Below, piece after piece: positions 8,157-11,605 of a stretch of DNA of 11,605 nt; the first letter of the stretch is position 1, and every line of letters begins with the position of its first letter. The notes under the pieces were generated by a model. It made no database searches, was not told where the DNA came from, and saw only the letters and a program-made list of their open reading frames with translations. The stretch comes from Candidatus Accumulibacter sp. UBA704. GTDB lineage: Bacteria; Pseudomonadota; Gammaproteobacteria; Burkholderiales; Rhodocyclaceae. The stretch spans positions 1-11,605 of the forward strand of contig DBMG01000184.1 of the NCBI GenBank assembly GCA_002304785.1, written 5' to 3'. The position numbers and the translations under genes are program-made.

Positions 8157-10325
8157 CCGCCAATTCCGCGCCGTGCCGCGTTCGCGACGGCGATAGGCGA
8201 GTACCGCCGGTACGGCTACCGACGCCAGCGCCGCCCCAATCAGGACTAACGGCCACACCACCGGCACATTCCATTCGTGCCGGAGTCTGGCACGTTCGGC
8301 CACATCGATGCGCTGGTATTTGAGGATGTTGTTGGCCACGTCGTTCGGCTTACGGTTGTGCAGCCAAGCATGCGCCAGCGTGTAACTCTTCGAATGGAAG
8401 CCGAAGACCCACGGCGCGTCCTCCTGCAGGATACGGTTCATTCGGTTGATGATCTCCGCCCGCTGCGGCGTATTGTCCATGTCCTTCATCTCGACGAACA
8501 GCCGGTCGTAGTCCGCATTGACGTAGTTCGAGGAATTCTCGCCGCCCGACGCCACTTTGCCTTCCGATCCGGCAAGCAGGAAAAAGAAATTCTCCGGATC
8601 CGGGTAATCGGCGTTCCAGCCAAAGAAATAGATCTGCACGGCACCCTTGCGGATCTTTTCCTGAAAGCGATTGAAATCGGTCGAACGCACGACGAGCTGG
8701 ATGTCGAGCTTGGCGAACTGCCGCGTCAGCCAGTCGAGCGTTGACTTGTCGCCCATGCCCCCACTGGTCGTATCGAGGTTGAGCACCAGAGGCTCGCCGG
8801 TCCTGGCGTCACGTCCATTCGGCCAGCCAGCTTCGGCCAACAGCTTCTTGGCTACCGCGATCGGCTTGCGCTCGGCCTTGCCGTCCATCCAGTCGTAGAC
8901 GACGGGATTGATGCCCGCCTCTCCTTCCGCATGGCCGAAAATCCCCGGCGGGAGCGGGTTCATGGCAGCAATGCCCCGCCCGTTCAGGAAGATCGAAATG
9001 AATTCCTCCTGGTCTATGGCAATCGACAGCGCCTGGCGCAACTTGCGCGCCCGTGCCTCATTCACGCTGTCCCTGCCGCCGACTACCGGATCGAGGAAAT
9101 TGAAACCCATGTAGAAAGTCGATGCGCGTACCCGGGTCAGCAAGCGTATTCCTTTCGCCTGCATTTCCTCGGAAATTTGCACACCACCGCCCACGTCGAA
9201 ACGCACCGCCTGATCGAAACTGTCGGACGAGATGCCGGAGGCGTCGTAATACCCCTGCAGGAATTTATTCCAGTATGGGACGCTTTCCTTCTCCCGAGTG
9301 AAAACCGCTTTGTCGATCAATGGCAGCGGCTTGCCGCAATCAGCCAGCAGCCCGGCAGCGCGGTCGCCTTCCTCGCCCTCGCAGGGGTAGGTTTCACCGT
9401 GAAAATTCGGGTTGCGCGCGAGAACCATGCGACTGTTCGGATTGTTTTCAACCAGCATGAAGGGACCGGTCCCGACCGGATACCAGTCGAGGGTCAGGTT
9501 CTTTTCCACCATACCCGGCTGGCTGTAGAAGCGGTCGGCCTCACGCGGCACGGGGGCGAAAAAGGGCATCGCCAGCCAGTAACGGAACTGCGGGTACTTG
9601 CCGATGAGCTTGATGCGGTACGTATGGCGGTCGACGCGTTCCACTCCGTCGAGCGGATAGCGGTCTAGGTCGAGCCAAGCGCCGCCTGGGAGTTTGCCGA
9701 TCTCTCTCTGCAACGTCTCGCCCAGTTCCTTCAACCCGACGATATGCGCCGCCATCGTCCCGAAGATCGGCGAATGCAGGCGCGGATGCGCCAGCCGCTT
9801 GATCTGGTAAATGTAGTCGTCGGCCGTCAGTTCGCGCGTGCCGGTTCTGGCAAAGTCTCCAAGCGTGTCGATGCCGGCAAGCTTCGACGGTTCGAGATCG
9901 TTGTAGACCGGTCGGCCTTCACCATCCACGGCAAACGCGGGATGCGGCTGGTAGCGAATGCCGGGACGAATGCGGATTTCGTAGACGCTGTGGGCAATCA
10001 TTCCCTGCGGCGCATCGGCCGGCAATGGCGTGCCTGCGGCATCGAAATACGCGGGTTCCGGAACCTCCGCCGCAGCCCCCGCAACAAGGACGTATGGCCG
10101 CTTCAGATAATGGTACTGAAGCGGCGGTTCGTAAATCTGCGCCGTAAAAACGCTCTCGTCCTCGGCATAGGAGCGCGCCGGATCGAGGTGTTTTGGCCGT
10201 TCGGTGAAGGCCGAATAGAGGATATTCTGACCACGCTCGTTGGCCGGATAAGGGTCGTTCTGCTCGTTCCCACAGGCGGCGAGCAATAGTAGCGGCAACA
10301 GGATGGCAGCACGGAAACCAAGCAT
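8154..10325 (-). CDS. Peptide-type ABC substrate-binding lipoprotein (SBP family 5) with C-terminal membrane helix
   Basis: A 723-residue solute-binding protein, first gene of the importer operon; DppA/OppA types usually have about 530. The N terminus has a lipoprotein signal with lipobox LAAC, Cys18 being the lipid site, followed by Gly-Asn. Family 5 features include the early segment YSAFTERPKHLDPARSYAED (37-56), YPVGTGPFMLVENNP (282-296), LRQALSIAIDQEEF (429-442) and FFGWNADYPDPENFFFLL (567-584). Apart from Cys18 the only cysteines I see are Cys315 and Cys330, which may form a disulfide. Residues 686-710 form a hydrophobic helix followed by the basic tail YRRRERGTARNWR, fitting a helix with its C terminus in the cytoplasm. 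ATG at 10325 begins a compact signal peptide but lacks a clear Shine-Dalgarno; TTG 14 codons upstream is a less likely start. Ligand unknown; peptides are the family default. Confidence 0.92.
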   Translation of the reverse strand: MLGFRAAILLPLLLLAACGNEQNDPYPANERGQNILYSAFTERPKHLDPARSYAEDESVFTAQIYEPPLQYHYLKRPYVLVAGAAAEVPEPAYFDAAGTPLPADAPQGMIAHSVYEIRIRPGIRYQPHPAFAVDGEGRPVYNDLEPSKLAGIDTLGDFARTGTRELTADDYIYQIKRLAHPRLHSPIFGTMAAHIVGLKELGETLQREIGKLPGGAWLDLDRYPLDGVERVDRHTYRIKLIGKYPQFRYWLAMPFFAPVPREADRFYSQPGMVEKNLTLDWYPVGTGPFMLVENNPNSRMVLARNPNFHGETYPCEGEEGDRAAGLLADCGKPLPLIDKAVFTREKESVPYWNKFLQGYYDASGISSDSFDQAVRFDVGGGVQISEEMQAKGIRLLTRVRASTFYMGFNFLDPVVGGRDSVNEARARKLRQALSIAIDQEEFISIFLNGRGIAAMNPLPPGIFGHAEGEAGINPVVYDWMDGKAERKPIAVAKKLLAEAGWPNGRDARTGEPLVLNLDTTSGGMGDKSTLDWLTRQFAKLDIQLVVRSTDFNRFQEKIRKGAVQIYFFGWNADYPDPENFFFLLAGSEGKVASGGENSSNYVNADYDRLFVEMKDMDNTPQRAEIINRMNRILQEDAPWVFGFHSKSYTLAHAWLHNRKPNDVANNILKYQRIDVAERARLRHEWNVPVVWPLVLIGAALASVAVPAVLAYRRRERGTARNWR

Positions 10326-10394
10326 GGAGCGAAGTGTAACGCAGGCCAGCCAGGATTTCCGATTGAAGCAAATCAAGAATCCATGCCCGAAAAA

Positions 10395-10407
10395 GGGAAA
10401 AATTCCC
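10395..10407. repeat. Small palindrome abutting the fabI -10 box, possible operator
   Basis: GGGAA and TTCCC flank three A bases (10395-10407). The palindrome ends one base before the TATAAT of fabI, inside the -35/-10 region, where a bound regulator would interfere with polymerase. Short symmetric sites also arise by chance, and I do not recognise it as a known operator. Confidence 0.25.
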
Positions 10408-10408
10408 C

Positions 10409-10414
10409 TATAAT
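10409..10414 (+). promoter_or_regulatory. -10 element of the fabI promoter
   Basis: A perfect TATAAT lies 64 bases before the fabI ATG. No convincing -35 is found at 16-18 bases upstream. The implied leader contains a small hairpin, GGCCG (10424-10428) with CGGCC (10434-10438). The 153-base gap between the importer and fabI would also have to hold the importer promoter, which I could not identify with confidence. Confidence 0.5.
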
Positions 10415-10478
10415 GCCGTGTCGGGCCGTTTCCCGGCCAGTACTCCAATTCCATCATCATTCAGTTACGGGAGAATTC

Positions 10479-11279
10479 ATGGGATTCCTTGCCGACAAGC
10501 GCATCCTGATCACCGGTTTGTTGTCGAAGCACTCGATTGCCTACGGTATCGCCAAGGCTTGCCATCGTGAAGGCGCGAAACTGGCCTTTACCTTTCAGAA
10601 CGAACGTTTCCAGGAACGCGTCAGCAAATTTGCCGCCGAATTCGACAGCACGCTGGTATTCCCCTGCGATGTCGCCGAGGATGAACAGATCGACAAGCTG
10701 TTTGCCGAATTGGCAACGCACTGGGAAGGACTCGAAGGGCTGGTCCATTCAATAGGCTACGCACCGAGGGAAGCGATCGAAGGCGACTTTCTGGAGGGCA
10801 TCTCGCGCGAATCGTTCCGCATCGCCCACGACATTTCTTCCTACAGTTACCCGGCGCTGGCCAAGGCGGCCCGGCCCCTGCTGCTGAAGGGCAACAACGC
10901 GGCCCTGCTGGCACTGACCTACCTCGGCGCCGAGCGTACGATGCCGAACTACAACACCATGGGCCTCGCCAAGGCCAGTCTCGAAGCGGCGACGCGCTAT
11001 CTGGCCTTCTGTCTCGGTCCGCAAGGCATCCGCGCCAACGCCGTTTCGGCCGGCCCGATCAAGACGCTTGCCGCCTCGGGGATCGGCGACTTCGGCAAGT
11101 TGCTCGCCTACAACTCGCACCATGCGCCGCTGCGTCGCAACGTGACCATCGAGGAAGTGGGCAACGCCGCAGCTTTCCTGCTCTCCGACCTGGCCAGCGG
11201 CATCACCGGCGAAATCATGTACGTCGACGGCGGGCTGAACACCACGGCATTGGGCAATACCGACCCGCTGCCCCAGTAA
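10479..11279 (+). CDS. fabI: Enoyl-[acyl-carrier-protein] reductase (NADH), FabI type
   Basis: A 266-residue cytoplasmic enzyme that reduces trans-2-enoyl-ACP with NADH in the last step of each fatty-acid elongation round. It is a short-chain dehydrogenase fold protein that aligns with E. coli FabI (262 residues) along its length. The nucleotide-binding start is MGFLADKRILITGLLSKHSIAYGIA. The active-site set is Tyr148, Tyr158 and Lys165 in TYLGAERTMPNYNTMGLAK, matching Tyr146/Tyr156/Lys163 of E. coli. Gly93 and Phe205 (E. coli Gly93, Phe203), residues tied to triclosan binding, are both kept, so the enzyme is expected to be sensitive. ATG at 10479 has GGAG five bases upstream; the frame is open further upstream, but homology starts here. 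It diverges from the importer and converges on ppiD. Confidence 0.97.
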   Translation: MGFLADKRILITGLLSKHSIAYGIAKACHREGAKLAFTFQNERFQERVSKFAAEFDSTLVFPCDVAEDEQIDKLFAELATHWEGLEGLVHSIGYAPREAIEGDFLEGISRESFRIAHDISSYSYPALAKAARPLLLKGNNAALLALTYLGAERTMPNYNTMGLAKASLEAATRYLAFCLGPQGIRANAVSAGPIKTLAASGIGDFGKLLAYNSHHAPLRRNVTIEEVGNAAAFLLSDLASGITGEIMYVDGGLNTTALGNTDPLPQ

Positions 11280-11300
11280 TCCTTCTGGCAAGAAGCCAAA

Positions 11301-11340
11301 ACGAACACGCCGGCTGAGGAAAATCAGCCGGCGTTGTCGT
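11301..11340. terminator. Bidirectional hairpin terminator between fabI and ppiD
   Basis: ACGCCGGCTGA (11307-11317) pairs perfectly with 11324-11334 across a six-base loop, and a further four pairs (11301-11304 with 11337-11340) close the stem after a two-base mismatch. It lies 21 bases after the fabI stop. On the minus strand the 11-bp stem is followed by GTTCGTTTTGGC, a modest U-rich tract, so it may work best for the ppiD transcript. On the plus strand only a weak T-rich tail follows. Confidence 0.75.
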
Positions 11341-11368
11341 GTCTGGACTCAGGAAAAGAAACTACCGA

Positions 11369-11605
11369 TTACTGGCGCTCTCTCGGCTCGAGCGCCGCCT
11401 TGTTGACGTCGATCTTATAGCGTGCACGCAGGCTCGACAGGTAGGCCGACAAGTCTTCCTGCGCGACAATCGACCCGTACTCGGCGCGAAGCGCCTTGAG
11501 TTGGTTTTCATCGATCTTCTCCGGCTGGCTGACCTTGGTGATCTTGTAAAGCGCATAGACATTGCCCACGCTGACCCCAACATAAGCCGGCAGTTTCTGC
11601 ACATC
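11369..11605 (-). CDS. ppiD: PpiD-type periplasmic peptidyl-prolyl isomerase/foldase, C-terminal end (partial)
   Basis: The last 78 residues of a minus-strand gene whose start lies beyond the right edge; the frame is open across the boundary. The segment NVYALYKITKVSQPEKID followed by a helical stretch and AYLSSLRARYKIDVNKAALE resembles the C terminus of PpiD/SurA-family proteins of betaproteobacteria. PpiD is anchored in the inner membrane by an N-terminal helix and assists folding of exported proteins in the periplasm. The parvulin domain is not in the window, so identity rests on the tail alone. The gene converges on fabI and shares the hairpin terminator. Confidence 0.75.
   Translation of the reverse strand, partial: DVQKLPAYVGVSVGNVYALYKITKVSQPEKIDENQLKALRAEYGSIVAQEDLSAYLSSLRARYKIDVNKAALEPRERQ

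Noticed and set aside
8931..9668. Plus-strand open frame of 245 residues within the binding-protein gene
   Set aside because: It is antisense to the clearly recognised family 5 binding protein and its product resembles no family I know.
10326..10460. Upstream start of the binding-protein gene at 10460
   Set aside because: It would put about 45 residues before a complete lipoprotein signal peptide and would run through the fabI promoter region.

Overview
The window looks like ordinary chromosome of a GC-rich Gram-negative bacterium, most likely a betaproteobacterium of the Rhodocyclales type (Dechloromonas or Accumulibacter relatives). The grounds are codon use, two outer-envelope lipoproteins with clear lipoboxes, a FabI that aligns to the E. 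coli enzyme with a single two-residue insertion, and the fabI/ppiD neighbourhood. This placement rests on recognised protein features, not on a search. I see no tRNA, rRNA, CRISPR array, insertion sequence or phage gene.

Layout: (1) Positions 1-879, minus strand: the N-terminal part of a membrane sensor with one membrane helix and a periplasmic Cache-type domain; the output domain lies outside the window. (2) 1161-2924, plus strand and divergent from the sensor: mltD, a lipoprotein lytic transglycosylase with three LysM repeats. (3) 2925-3241: a gene-free stretch with a good sigma70-like promoter and a leader of about 240 bases that can fold into several hairpins. (4) 3242-3526, plus strand: a 94-residue antibiotic-biosynthesis-monooxygenase (ABM) fold protein. 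(5) A perfect 15-bp inverted repeat separates it from the convergent operon. (6) 10325 down to 3698, minus strand: a four-gene oligopeptide/dipeptide-type ABC importer in the order binding protein, permease B, permease C, fused double ATPase, with a Shine-Dalgarno that overlaps the preceding stop codon and two ATGA overlaps. (7) 10479-11279, plus strand: fabI, divergent from the importer. (8) A hairpin terminator. (9) 11369-11605, minus strand: the C-terminal end of a PpiD-type periplasmic foldase.

How the genes fit together: most of the window serves the cell envelope. MltD cleaves peptidoglycan, the importer should bring peptides or similar ligands across the inner membrane, FabI makes fatty acids for membranes, and PpiD assists folding of exported proteins. 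Import of wall-derived peptides is possible but unproven.

I did not find a convincing undescribed system. The points most worth a second look are the unusual build of the ABC importer (a binding lipoprotein with a C-terminal membrane helix, an enlarged C-type permease, and a double ATPase carrying the same four-cysteine pattern in both halves) and the long structured leader of the small ABM-domain gene.
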